Notes: generated by a model from the letters alone, not told the origin. A stretch of 35,948 nucleotides of DNA from Bacillota bacterium (GCA_018435125.1 JAHDNZ010000070.1:1-35948); one strand, 5' to 3'. Positions 1 to 7,462 are shown, counted from the first letter of the stretch. Numbers and translations: made by a program.

Positions 1-38
1 AAGCTGGGAGCAAAATTAAGTCTGCTTCCAGCTTTTTT
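1..38 (+). terminator. Intrinsic terminator of a gene lying left of the window
   Basis: An 11-bp stem (arms 1-11 and 24-34, one G-T pair) is followed by a run of six T on the + strand. The gene it ends is outside the window. Confidence 0.7.
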
Positions 39-111
39 GTATTTGTTATTGTATGTGGTTGACTAAGGAATATTGTTTAAGCGTGAGTTTGTGATATTGG
101 GTGTGGTATCT

Positions 112-249
112 TTAACTATGGGAAACTCCGTTTTCCCATTTAGACACCGCTTGCGGACTGATATTTAGTATCTCAGCCAGATTTTCCTGTGTATAACCCT
201 TTTCTTTGCGAAGTGTTGAAATCTGTTTCCCGACTTTACTAATATCCAT
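112..249 (-). pseudogene. Truncated XRE (Cro/C1) helix-turn-helix protein
   Basis: This 45-residue reading frame starts at ATG 249 with a GGGAG Shine-Dalgarno about 8 nt upstream. It encodes almost exactly one Cro/C1 DNA-binding domain: a KQISTLRKEKGYTQENLAEI helix pair, then the hallmark SPQAVSKWENG. It stops a few residues later at a TAA, where full-length relatives usually continue into a TPR or sensor domain. The intact start and ribosome site with a lost C-terminus suggest a 3'-truncated remnant. A functional mini-repressor is possible but less likely. It was found by reading the - strand directly; similar domain sequence occurs at the N-terminus of the regulator at 21505-22296. Confidence 0.65.
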
Positions 250-330
250 ACAATTATCTCCCTACTTTCAAATTATCAACTTAATTTAATTATACCTGCT
301 CAGCGAAAAAAGCAGAATGTATGTTTGCTT

Positions 331-383
331 AAGATCTAAAAATAAAAACTCAACCTGGGGTTGAGTTTTTATTTTTAGATCTT
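331..383. repeat. Perfect 25-bp inverted repeat (strong hairpin)
   Basis: Arms 331-355 and 359-383 are exact reverse complements around the 3-nt loop TGG. It lies just downstream of the - strand fragment at 394-555 and between the two gene fragments. No clear external T-run is present on either side, although the arms themselves are T/A-rich. It may be a bidirectional terminator or the relic of a small palindromic element. Confidence 0.8.
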
Positions 384-393
384 ATTGATATAC

Positions 394-555
394 CTATTTG
401 TTCTTGTAAATGTTTTTGTTAGGTACTTCGTCTTCCCATCCCCATAAACTCCAAACCCAAAACTGATTAGGAGAGTAGCCGCTTTTAACAGCTTTGCTTT
501 TATGGTCAGTGATCCAATTTCGCCAATTGGGGTTTTCCCAAGCTTGTAAACGCAT
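394..555 (-). CDS. Trp-rich hypothetical fragment (53 aa)
   Basis: I do not recognise this protein. The frame from ATG 555 to TAG 394 gives 53 residues with an unusually protein-like, tryptophan-rich composition: seven Trp, including WENPNWRNW and FWVWSLWGWEDE. An overlapping longer frame (375-590) is less convincing in composition. No good Shine-Dalgarno precedes the ATG, and a stop lies only a few codons upstream. It is therefore probably the C-terminal remnant of a longer gene. The perfect 25-bp hairpin at 331-383 follows directly and could be its terminator. It may also be non-coding. Confidence 0.35.
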   Translation of the reverse strand: MRLQAWENPNWRNWITDHKSKAVKSGYSPNQFWVWSLWGWEDEVPNKNIYKNK

Positions 556-608
556 AGCCCACAATAGCTAACGTTCCTATTCATACTCAAACGAAAAACA
601 ATTCTATA

Positions 609-980
609 TCAGTCTCGTTCCTTTTTTGCATGGCGACACAAAGCGTCAAATGATTTTTTACTAATGTCATGCTCTATCTTACAGGCGTCCTCCCGAGCGG
701 TTTTTTCGTCTACTCCCAAATAAATCAGGAAATTTGTGAGCATCTTGTGTCGTTCATATATGCGCTCGGCGATTTCTAACCCTGTTTTGGTCAAAGTGAT
801 TAATCCTTCCTTGTCCATGGTGATATAGCCATTTTCCCGCAGACGCTTGGTGGCATAACTGACACTAGGCTTAGTGACGCCAAGTTGTTCTGCCACATCA
901 ATAGAGCGTATGAAGCCATGCTTTTGTTTCATCATCAGCATGGCTTCTAGATAATCCTCTGTTGACCTTTGTATCTTCAT
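609..980 (-). CDS. DtxR/MntR-family metal-dependent repressor of the feo locus
   Basis: This is a 123-residue transcription factor divergent from the feo genes. The winged helix-turn-helix begins at STEDYLEAMLM and includes the recognition region VTKPSVSYATKRL. The C-terminal half is the dimerisation/metal-binding domain. The pattern ACKIEH matches the DtxR/IdeR Cys-x2-Glu-His ligand set rather than the Glu-x2-Glu-His set of MntR, and an upstream His (YERHKM) is also present; this favours Fe(II) sensing. The SH3-like third domain of DtxR is absent, as in short family members. I chose the internal ATG at 980 because the predicted -10 box at 1012-1017 leaves almost no leader for the earlier starts (1007, 995) and the family starts close to this point. 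It probably represses itself and feo when iron is replete. Confidence 0.85.
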   Translation of the reverse strand: MKIQRSTEDYLEAMLMMKQKHGFIRSIDVAEQLGVTKPSVSYATKRLRENGYITMDKEGLITLTKTGLEIAERIYERHKMLTNFLIYLGVDEKTAREDACKIEHDISKKSFDALCRHAKKERD

Positions 981-1011
981 GGCAATTGGCACCATCTTTC
1001 TTGACAAGTTA

Positions 1012-1040
1012 AATATAGGTTAACATACTCTAACTATAAA
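1012..1040 (-). promoter_or_regulatory. Promoter of the DtxR-type gene with a degenerate operator in its spacer
   Basis: On the - strand a TTTATA box (1035-1040) and a TATATT box (1012-1017) are separated by exactly 17 nt. The spacer and its edge (1018-1035) read AGTTAGAGTATGTTAACC, a two-mismatch version of the GGTTAGA-N4-TCTAACC palindrome found in front of feoA and feoB. This fits negative autoregulation. Confidence 0.6.
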
Positions 1041-1067
1041 TGCAATAAATCTCCTGGTCGAGAAGTA

Positions 1068-1096
1068 TTGACAAGCGAAGTTAGAGATGCTAAACT
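1068..1096 (+). promoter_or_regulatory. feo operon promoter
   Basis: A consensus TTGACA (1068-1073) and a TAAACT box (1091-1096) are spaced by 17 nt. The spacer contains TTAG-AGATG-CTAA (1081-1093), a half-matching, one-base-shorter relative of the feo operators. The perfect operator at 1098-1127 begins at the expected transcription start. Confidence 0.65.
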
Positions 1097-1097
1097 A

Positions 1098-1127
1098 AAT
1101 TATGGTTAGAGGCGTCTAACCATAATT
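1098..1127. promoter_or_regulatory. DtxR-type operator 1 (perfect 13-bp arms)
   Basis: The core GGTTAGAGGCGTCTAACC lies at 1104-1121. The symmetry extends to 13 bp per arm (1098-1110 and 1115-1127) around the 4-nt centre GGCG. It overlaps the predicted start of transcription of feoA, a repressor position. Confidence 0.8.
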
Positions 1128-1137
1128 TTGACGCTTC

Positions 1138-1155
1138 GGTTAGATATCTCTAACC
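1138..1155. promoter_or_regulatory. DtxR-type operator 2
   Basis: GGTTAGATATCTCTAACC has the same 7-bp arms and 4-nt centre as operator 1. Its centre is 34 bp from that of operator 1, so two repressor dimers could bind side by side. Confidence 0.8.
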
Positions 1156-1178
1156 AACAAAATATGGAGGAGAAAACC

Positions 1179-1643
1179 ATGATATCATTAACACTTGCTA
1201 ATATTGGAGAAGAAAACATGATCGAAAAAATCGACGGAAAACTAGAAGTCAAAAAACACTTAGAAAATCTGGGCTTTGTTGTAGGAGGGAATGTTACAAT
1301 CATCTCTACAATGGGTGGCAACATTATTGTTAACGTCAAGGAAACCAGAGTAGCCATCAGCAAAGAAATGGCACAGAAAATATTGGTTTGTTCATTTAGT
1401 AGCAAAGGGAGGATAACATGTATGAAAACATTGAGGCAGAGCAAAATCGGTGATACAGTCAAAGTTCTTAAACTACACGGCAATGGAGCAGTCAAACGCC
1501 GTATTATGGACATGGGCATAACCAAAGGTGTAGATATCCACATCCGCAAAGTAGCACCCTTGGGTGATCCTGTGGAAGTAAATGTGCGTGGCTATGAGCT
1601 TTCAATTCGTAAAGCAGATGCGGAAATGATTGAAGTGGAATAA
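1179..1643 (+). CDS. feoA: Fused double FeoA protein (FeoA1-FeoA2)
   Basis: The 154-residue frame starts at ATG 1179, with GGAGGA about 8 nt upstream. An earlier in-frame start would run through operator 2. Residues 1-72 are one FeoA SH3-like domain (LANIGEENMIEKIDGKLEV, then VNVKETRVAISKEMAQKI). Residues 82-154 are a second (KIGDTVKVLKLHGNGAVKRR, ending KADAEMIEVE). FeoA is a small cytosolic partner of the FeoB ferrous-iron transporter. Many anaerobic Firmicutes carry feoA1 and feoA2 as separate genes. Here no stop separates them, and the 9-residue linker is encoded by what looks like the old ribosome site of feoA2 (AGGGAGGA, then ATG 1422). FeoA2 may therefore also be made alone from 1422. 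The gene is followed by operator 3 and feoB. Confidence 0.9.
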   Translation: MISLTLANIGEENMIEKIDGKLEVKKHLENLGFVVGGNVTIISTMGGNIIVNVKETRVAISKEMAQKILVCSFSSKGRITCMKTLRQSKIGDTVKVLKLHGNGAVKRRIMDMGITKGVDIHIRKVAPLGDPVEVNVRGYELSIRKADAEMIEVE

Positions 1644-1683
1644 CCATACTCTTGAAGATGCACTAAGTTTTTTTTTAACTGTC

Positions 1684-1701
1684 GGTTAGATGTGTCTAAC
1701 C
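1684..1701. promoter_or_regulatory. DtxR-type operator 3 in the feoA-feoB gap
   Basis: GGTTAGATGTGTCTAACC, with one more symmetric base pair on each side (1683-1702), lies 23 nt before the feoB start. It may control a second promoter or act as a roadblock. A 9-T tract at 1669-1677 precedes it. Confidence 0.8.
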
Positions 1702-1723
1702 GGGAAAGAGGGGAACATGAACC

Positions 1724-4135
1724 ATGGACTTGAGAATCGCCTTAGTAGGCAATCCAAATAGCGGTAAGACAACTCTTTTCAACGCACTCACCGGTTCCAA
1801 TCAGTTTATAGGTAACTGGCCCGGTGTTACAGTGGAGAAAAAGGAAGGTAAGCTAAAAAATAACAAGCGCGTGACCATTACTGACCTTCCTGGTATTTAC
1901 TCCCTTTCTCCCTATACGCTGGAGGAAGTGGTAGCAAGAAATTACTTGATTGAAAAACATCCCGACGCTATTTTGAACATTGTAGATGGCACTAACTTAG
2001 AGCGCAACCTGTACTTGACCACCCAACTCACCGAACTGGGTATTCCGATGGTCATAGCCATCAACATGATGGATGTGGTAAAAAAAAGCGGTGACAAAAT
2101 CAATACCATAGAGTTATCCAAAGAACTAGGATGCACAATCATAGAGATTTCAGCACTGAAGGGTACTGGCATCATAGACGCCGCAAAAGCAGCCATCGAC
2201 GCGGCAAAGAACTCCAAAACCGTTTCTCTGCATCCCTTCTCTGACCCAGTGGAACACATTTTGGAATGCATCGAGAAAATCGGTTTATATCATATGCCCC
2301 CCAAAAAACAACGTTGGTATGCCATCAAAATTTTTGAAAGTGATGATAAAATTCTCAGCCAAATAAATCTGGGCAAAGATGTTCTCGACCTTATAAAACA
2401 GCATATCAAAACTACTGAAGAGGAATTAGACGACAATGCCGAAAGCGTCATCGCTAACGAGCGTTACAACTACATCGCTGCTTTGATGAAAAAGTACTAC
2501 AAAAAGAAAAACGCCTGCAAACTCTCCATCTCAGACAAGATCGATAAAGTGATCACCAACCGCTGGGCAGCGCTACCTATCTTTACAGTGGTGATGTTTT
2601 TGGTCTACTTCGTGTCGGTCTCCACCATAGGCACCTGGGCTACCGATTGGGCCAATGATGGCGTATTCGGCGAAGGTTGGCATCTGTTCGGTATCGGTTC
2701 TGCCGCTTACATGAAGGCTACCGATGCTTATGTAGAACCTGGTGCAGTCGTAGAAGCCTTTAAGGTCGCAGCGGAAGATGCCGGCCTAGAGCCCGACGCA
2801 GCAGACGATTTAACCGTCACTGCCTACCTCTATGACGACAACGGTAATGTAGAAAAAGAGATACCCGTTTCCTACGCAATTTACACCAAGGCCGTTGCTA
2901 TTGAAAAGCCCAATCCCGCCAATTATGGCATATGGGTACCAGGTCTTCCGGTGCTTCTTGGCAACTGGCTAGAAAGCATCAACTGCGCCACATGGATGCA
3001 GGGCTTGTTGCTAGAAGGTATCGTAGCCGGCGTGGGAGCGGTACTGGGCTTTGTGCCCCAGATGTTGGTGCTGTTCCTGCTTCTGGCATTTTTAGAGGAC
3101 TGTGGCTACATGGCCCGTATCGCTTTTGTTATGGACCGTATTTTCCGTAAGTTTGGTCTTTCCGGCAAGAGCTTTATTCCCATGCTTGTTAGTACTGGCT
3201 GTGGTGTGCCTGGCATCATGGCCTCAAGAACCATTGAAAATCAGCGCGACCGGCGCATGACGATCATAACCACCACCTTTATACCTTGCGGAGCCAAGCT
3301 ACCTATCATCGCACTGATCGCAGGCGCGCTGTTTTACGGCGCGTGGTGGGTGGCTCCTAGTGCTTACTTTATCGGCATCGCCGCCATCGTCGTCTCTGGT
3401 ATTATGCTGAAAAAGACAAAGGTGTTCTCCGGTGAAGTTGCTCCCTTTGTTATGGAACTGCCTTCCTACCACTGGCCAACCATAAAAAACCTGCTCCACT
3501 CAATGTGGGAGCGTGGCTGGTCTTTTATCAAAAAAGCTGGTACCATCATCCTGCTGGCTACTATCTTAGTCTGGTTCACCGCGAACTTTGGCTGGACTGA
3601 AGGCAACTTCGGTATGGTAGAAATGAACGACAGTATTCTGGCTAAGATCGGCAACTCTATCTGTGTGATCTTCTCGCCCCTGGGTTGGGGTAACTGGCAG
3701 GGTGCTGTAGCCACCATCACTGGCCTTATTGCCAAGGAAAATGTCGTCGGCACCTTCGGCGTCCTATTCGGTGGCTTCGATGAAGTGGCCGAAAACGGCT
3801 GGCAGATTTGGGCCAACATCCGGTCTGTGTTTACGCCTCTTGCCGCCTATTCTTTTCTGGTTTTCAATCTCCTTTGTGCTCCTTGCTTTGCAGCTATGGG
3901 TGCTATCAAGCGTGAAATGAACAACGCAAAATGGACCTGGTTTGCCATCGGTTATCAGTGCGTATTTGCCTACGCCATTGCACTTGTAGTTTATCAGCTG
4001 GGTATGTTGTTTACAGGCTCTGGCAATGTTATCGGCTCTTCCGTAGCTTTTGCCATCATCGCTTTCATCCTCTATATGTTGTTTAAACCGTATAAAGAAT
4101 CCTATAAACTCATACCTAAGGTCAGCGTGAATTGA
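1724..4135 (+). CDS. feoB: FeoB ferrous iron transporter
   Basis: This 803-residue inner-membrane Fe(II) importer has a cytosolic N-terminal G domain. Visible motifs are GNPNSGKTT (G1, about 9-17), the GNWPGVTV switch region, DLPG (G3, 54-57), NMMD (G4, 114-117) and SALKG (G5, 143-147). A helical linker follows to about residue 270. The membrane domain then holds the two gate regions, including LVSTGCGVPGIMASRTIENQ with the conserved Cys and FIPCGAKLPI. A loop of about 100 residues after the first membrane helix (around 305-405) is longer than in E. coli FeoB. The start at 1724 follows GAGGGG; an ATG 8 nt earlier is out of frame. The middle and 3' end look more GC-rich than the genes at 5400 onward, which could mean recent acquisition. 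Confidence 0.97.
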   Translation: MDLRIALVGNPNSGKTTLFNALTGSNQFIGNWPGVTVEKKEGKLKNNKRVTITDLPGIYSLSPYTLEEVVARNYLIEKHPDAILNIVDGTNLERNLYLTTQLTELGIPMVIAINMMDVVKKSGDKINTIELSKELGCTIIEISALKGTGIIDAAKAAIDAAKNSKTVSLHPFSDPVEHILECIEKIGLYHMPPKKQRWYAIKIFESDDKILSQINLGKDVLDLIKQHIKTTEEELDDNAESVIANERYNYIAALMKKYYKKKNACKLSISDKIDKVITNRWAALPIFTVVMFLVYFVSVSTIGTWATDWANDGVFGEGWHLFGIGSAAYMKATDAYVEPGAVVEAFKVAAEDAGLEPDAADDLTVTAYLYDDNGNVEKEIPVSYAIYTKAVAIEKPNPANYGIWVPGLPVLLGNWLESINCATWMQGLLLEGIVAGVGAVLGFVPQMLVLFLLLAFLEDCGYMARIAFVMDRIFRKFGLSGKSFIPMLVSTGCGVPGIMASRTIENQRDRRMTIITTTFIPCGAKLPIIALIAGALFYGAWWVAPSAYFIGIAAIVVSGIMLKKTKVFSGEVAPFVMELPSYHWPTIKNLLHSMWERGWSFIKKAGTIILLATILVWFTANFGWTEGNFGMVEMNDSILAKIGNSICVIFSPLGWGNWQGAVATITGLIAKENVVGTFGVLFGGFDEVAENGWQIWANIRSVFTPLAAYSFLVFNLLCAPCFAAMGAIKREMNNAKWTWFAIGYQCVFAYAIALVVYQLGMLFTGSGNVIGSSVAFAIIAFILYMLFKPYKESYKLIPKVSVN

Positions 4136-4158
4136 TAAATCTAAAAGGAGGGGTTCCA

Positions 4159-4332
4159 ATGCTTTCCTGGCTCGCCGCAAATATTACCACAATCCTAATT
4201 GGTATGGTTTTGCTTGTAGTTGTAGTAGCCATCGTTGTATCTCTCATTAAAAATATGAGGAAAGACAAATCCTCCTGTGGCTGTGATTGCGCAAGCTGTC
4301 CTTTTAGCGGTACCTGTCATCAGAAAAGATAA
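4159..4332 (+). CDS. FeoB-associated Cys-rich membrane protein
   Basis: A 57-residue protein starts at ATG 4159 behind a strong AAAGGAGGG site; a longer frame from 4132 overlaps feoB and lacks this. It has one N-terminal membrane helix (about residues 6-29), a short basic stretch (KNMRKDK) and a C-terminal cysteine cluster CGCDCASCPFSGTC. This layout matches the FeoB-associated Cys-rich membrane protein family found directly after feoB in Firmicutes. The cysteines probably hold or relay Fe(II) at the cytosolic face of FeoB; that role is inferred from context. It is the last gene before the terminator at 4338. Confidence 0.85.
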   Translation: MLSWLAANITTILIGMVLLVVVVAIVVSLIKNMRKDKSSCGCDCASCPFSGTCHQKR

Positions 4333-4337
4333 AAAAA

Positions 4338-4376
4338 GGGAGAAGCAAGTTATGAATTGCTTCTCCCTCATCTTTT
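4338..4376 (+). terminator. Terminator of the feo operon
   Basis: An 11-bp stem (4338-4348 with 4357-4367, loop of 8) is followed by TCATCTTTT, 5 nt after the last feo stop codon. Confidence 0.8.
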
Positions 4377-4463
4377 AACCATAAACATCAAATAGTAACC
4401 AGATTCCAACGCAAGAAAGGCCATGAGATAATAGCCTTAAAGTTATAGAGGAGGCTGTTTTCC

Positions 4464-4589
4464 ATAGATAAAAAAAGAAGCAGAAACGATTGGATAGATA
4501 TTATCGGTGTATTTAATAATAGCGGACAATCAACAAAAGATTGGTGTAAAAGTAACGGACTAAATATTAATACTCGGTCTAGACAGTAA
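4464..4589 (+). pseudogene. IS66-type transposase accessory protein (TnpA-like) remnant
   Basis: Reading from 4464 gives 41 codons beginning IDKKRSRNDWIDIIGVF, then NNSGQSTKDWCKSNGLNINT. This resembles the N-terminal helix-turn-helix of the IS66 accessory protein, where W-x2-I-I, S-G-x-S and W/F-C are conserved. A good ribosome site (AGAGGAGG, 4447-4454) precedes it, but the expected start codon is ATA, probably a mutated ATG. The frame ends at a TAA (4587) after the first helix-turn-helix, just where relatives continue into a YW-R segment. No inverted terminal repeats or other IS66 genes are visible. It is an inactive insertion-sequence scar. Confidence 0.6.
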
Positions 4590-4601
4590 TTGAATCTTGT
4601 A

Positions 4602-5358
4602 CTATGTCTCTTCGGACACAGGTACATAGTTTTGGTCGCCTAGACGTTTAATACCAAAATCTGCAAACTGTGAATATATAACAGTTTTATGAGTTCCTTG
4701 GTTTACTTGTCTCCAAGTCTCCCCAACAACTAAGATATCTATTTCCCAATCTTTTGTATATTGTGCTTTATCTAACACAGTAGCTGACATCGAAGCATTC
4801 ATCAGCACCAATACACCAACTGTCCCATTGATTGCCAAACCACCTATAAACGATGTTAGACCCGTTCCTCCTATTAGAGTTCCTAGCCCACCTCCGATTA
4901 ACATACATCCGATTACATTACTCAAAGCCAAATCAAATTCTAAGCTTTTTTGTAATTCATACATTTGATCTCTATCTACTATCACCCTTTTTGAATAGAA
5001 TTCTACTTTCTCATAAGTGATTTGCCAATCCCCGTCAGTGTATTTTCGACTGTTGACTGTCATTTTATCTTCAGGTTTTGTGTTACCCCAATCCACTCCT
5101 CTCCCATCTGGATCCACAAATATCAGAGGGTTGTTGTTACAATACACATACCAATTCATTCCTTCCTGATAAGTGATCCTGTTTCTATAGTCACGTTGCT
5201 GAACTCATCGTATTCAAATGTTTTCACTATTTGCCCATTGGCATCTGTGACTGCCTTAACTGTCCCTACTAAATCCGTGTGATAGTAATATATCTGTGGC
5301 TGGTTATTTCCTTCCTTGACAATTTTAGCGATATATACCCCATTAAAATAAATGCTTT
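4602..5358 (-). pseudogene. RHS/YD-repeat gene remnant with toxin-like C-terminal tip
   Basis: Two frames together encode the end of an RHS protein. From 5358 to about 5160 the frame reads IYFNGVYIAKIVKEGNNQPQ and then YYYHTDLVGTVKAVTDANGQ, a YD repeat. From 5159 a second frame continues with MNWYVYCNNNPLIFVDPDG, the conserved end of the RHS core. The section expected between them (YYFGARWYDP-like and R-I-S-R-D) is missing, so a frameshifting deletion joined them. After DPDG comes a unique tip of about 166 residues. Its centre is a Gly-rich hydrophobic stretch (about residues 78-125) that could insert in membranes; the tip matches no family I know. The 5' part of the gene is absent, and no obvious immunity gene follows. 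Such tips are the toxins of polymorphic RHS systems; here it is a fossil. Confidence 0.75.
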
Positions 5359-5390
5359 AGGGGGTATGTTTGATCTATGTGTAAAGTCAG

Positions 5391-5416
5391 AAATAAAAAG
5401 GTGCCCTAAGGCACCT
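5391..5416 (-). terminator. Terminator of the PorV-like gene
   Basis: AGGTGCC/GGCACCT (5399-5405 and 5410-5416) is followed on the - strand by CTTTTTATTT, directly after the stop at 5420. Confidence 0.75.
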
Positions 5417-5419
5417 GAA

Positions 5420-6427
5420 TTAAAACTGAATCGCTAGACCTAAATTGGCTGCCATATCTTTTTGGAAAAACTTACTTCTAAGAGCTAAATCTGCCGCTAA
5501 AGGCCCTATCTTAACACCTAGACCTGCCGAATACTCCGGTTGCTTGAGACCTTCTTCGTCAGGAGTAAACATCGCACCACCACGGATTTTTAAAAGCCAG
5601 AAGATGGTTTGTTCAAAACCCAAACGCAGTTTTCCCTCTTTTTTAGCTGCGTTTAAGTTAATATCACCATAATCGAGTGCTAAAATACGGTTACCTTTAT
5701 CTAAAGTAAAAGCGAGGCCCAAATTGAGATTGGGATCTAAGGTCATCGGGGCTTGATTTTCCCCTTCCCAGATAATATTGGAATAGATATCTTTAACATT
5801 GAGACCCAAACTTAAGAAACCAAATTTGGCAAGAATACCAAAATCCAGTCCCATTCCCTGTCCATTAACAGAACTCTGTTTACTAATTACACCTGTTTCG
5901 TTAAAAAGATATTCTTCGTTCTTGGCATAGTTAACTTTAATATTTGTTCCAAAGGAAATATTCGGAAGCCTGCGATAGATGCTAGTAAGAGGTAGTGCTA
6001 AAGCTAGATTCGATGAGATTAACTGGTTGGCAACCATTTTGCCGGTTTGTCTGTCTGCTGTAACAGTATAGCAAGGTGTAAGCATTAGACCAAGTCTATT
6101 GGTTGCAAAACCTACCATCCCGCTTGCCGAAGTATTAAAACTTGTCTTGATGCCAGTTAAATCGTTGGGATCGGTAATATTATTTTCTTTTAAAAAGTAT
6201 GCTAAGATGTTTTGATATTTCTCTTCGTCCGCGAGTTCTAATTGTAGATTGCCAAGAATTGATATGTTCCTAATCTGGGTTAGGCCTGCAGGGTTTGCAA
6301 TAATCGCTGAGGTATCATTGGCAACAGCTGTAAAAGCTCCTCCCATGCCAAATGAGCGCACACCCTCTGCCCATACCCCTACTGCAATTAATAAGACTAG
6401 CAAAAAAATCCCACTTACCTTCTTCAT
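5420..6427 (-). CDS. PorV/TraF-like outer-membrane beta-barrel protein
   Basis: A 335-residue secreted protein. The start ATG at 6427 is chosen because AGGAGGGG lies 6 nt upstream and the signal peptide (MKKVSGIFLLVLLIAVGVWA) starts there. The mature N-terminus has FGMGGAFTAVANDTSAIIANP, a pattern typical of PorV, the TraF-like family and related FadL-type barrels. The rest alternates polar and hydrophobic residues as beta-strands, and the chain ends NLGLAIQF with a terminal Phe, like a BAM-recognised last strand. This implies an outer membrane. It begins 36 nt after the tsaD stop and may be cotranscribed with the tsa genes. The exact transport or anchoring role cannot be told. Confidence 0.75.
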   Translation of the reverse strand: MKKVSGIFLLVLLIAVGVWAEGVRSFGMGGAFTAVANDTSAIIANPAGLTQIRNISILGNLQLELADEEKYQNILAYFLKENNITDPNDLTGIKTSFNTSASGMVGFATNRLGLMLTPCYTVTADRQTGKMVANQLISSNLALALPLTSIYRRLPNISFGTNIKVNYAKNEEYLFNETGVISKQSSVNGQGMGLDFGILAKFGFLSLGLNVKDIYSNIIWEGENQAPMTLDPNLNLGLAFTLDKGNRILALDYGDINLNAAKKEGKLRLGFEQTIFWLLKIRGGAMFTPDEEGLKQPEYSAGLGVKIGPLAADLALRSKFFQKDMAANLGLAIQF

Positions 6428-6463
6428 AAAATCCCCTCCTGGTATATTAATTGCCAAATATTA

Positions 6464-7462
6464 TTAAAAACCGAGTCTGGGATCAGCATTTAAATCCCAG
6501 GCAGCCCTCTCACCTTCTAGAAAACGGTAATAACCAGTGCAAGCAATCATAGCTGCATTATCAGTGCAGAGAATTTTGGGTGGATAATAAAGCGTAAGGC
6601 CTTCTTTTTGGCAGGCCTTATTAAGCGCTGTTCTTAAAGCCTCATTACTGGCTACCCCACCTGAAAGCAGAACATTTTTAACCTGCTTTAATTTAGCAGC
6701 CCTAATGGTTTTTTCTACTAAAACCTCAATTACAGCAGCTTGGAAAGAAGCTGCCAAGTCATAGACATTGAGCTTTTCTTCTTTTTGCTCGGCGTTGTGT
6801 ACTAGATTTATTACCGCGGTTTTGAGTCCCGAAAAACTAAAATCTAATTCGTCTGCCAAAGCTTTGGGGAAAATATAACTGGTAGAGCCTTCTTTGGCTG
6901 CCTTTTCAATAGCAGGACCTCCAGGGTAACCAAGGCCTAGTACACGACTTATTTTATCATATGCCTCTCCGGCAGCATCATCTCTGGTCTGGCCCAAAAT
7001 CTCATAACTGCCTAGTTTTGTAATTGCCAATAAAGTGGTATGCCCCCCTGATACTGTTAAACATATAAGAGGTGGTTTAAGCTGTGGATAGGCTAAAAAG
7101 TTTGCATAAATATGACCTTCGATATGGTTTACGCCAATTAGAGGCAAATTCCTGCTATAGGCCAGTGCTTTAGCAGCAGAAAGACCTACCAACAAGCCCC
7201 CTACAAGTCCAGGGCCATATGTAACAGCTATACCATCTAACTCGTCAAGGGAGATATTAGCCTCTTTCAGAGCCTTTTTTATCACCGGGACGATAAACTC
7301 CAGATGTTTTCTTGAGGCAATCTCAGGTACTACTCCACCGTATTCTTTATGCCAGGGTATTTGAGTGGCAATGATATTAGAGAGGATCTCTCTTCCATCT
7401 CTTACTATAGCTGCTGCTGTTTCATCACAACTTGATTCTATTCCCAGGATATTAATGGACAT
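6464..7462 (-). CDS. tsaD: TsaD, tRNA N6-threonylcarbamoyladenosine synthase catalytic subunit
   Basis: This 332-residue cytosolic ASKHA-fold enzyme transfers the threonylcarbamoyl group from TC-AMP to A37 of ANN-decoding tRNAs. Visible features are the N-terminal GIESSCDETAAAIV phosphate loop, the metal-binding HIEGH (His113 and His117), SGGHTTL and the late LSGGVASNEALR and CTDNAAMIACTG segments, where the Asp is another metal ligand. Length is normal for bacterial TsaD. ATG 7462 follows GAGGTG. Its partners TsaB and TsaE are encoded upstream in the same orientation, so most of the t6A machinery is together; tsaC is not in this window. Confidence 0.97.
   Translation of the reverse strand: MSINILGIESSCDETAAAIVRDGREILSNIIATQIPWHKEYGGVVPEIASRKHLEFIVPVIKKALKEANISLDELDGIAVTYGPGLVGGLLVGLSAAKALAYSRNLPLIGVNHIEGHIYANFLAYPQLKPPLICLTVSGGHTTLLAITKLGSYEILGQTRDDAAGEAYDKISRVLGLGYPGGPAIEKAAKEGSTSYIFPKALADELDFSFSGLKTAVINLVHNAEQKEEKLNVYDLAASFQAAVIEVLVEKTIRAAKLKQVKNVLLSGGVASNEALRTALNKACQKEGLTLYYPPKILCTDNAAMIACTGYYRFLEGERAAWDLNADPRLGF

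Noticed and set aside
1106-1549. Long - strand open frame opposite feoA
   Set aside because: It is the complement of the fused FeoA gene and covers two operators; its composition is not protein-like.
3764-4180. Long - strand open frame opposite feoB
   Set aside because: It mirrors feoB codons; the FeoB frame has full family motifs.
4380-5420. Intact insertion sequence around the IS66 fragment
   Set aside because: No terminal inverted repeats, TnpB or TnpC-like frames are present.
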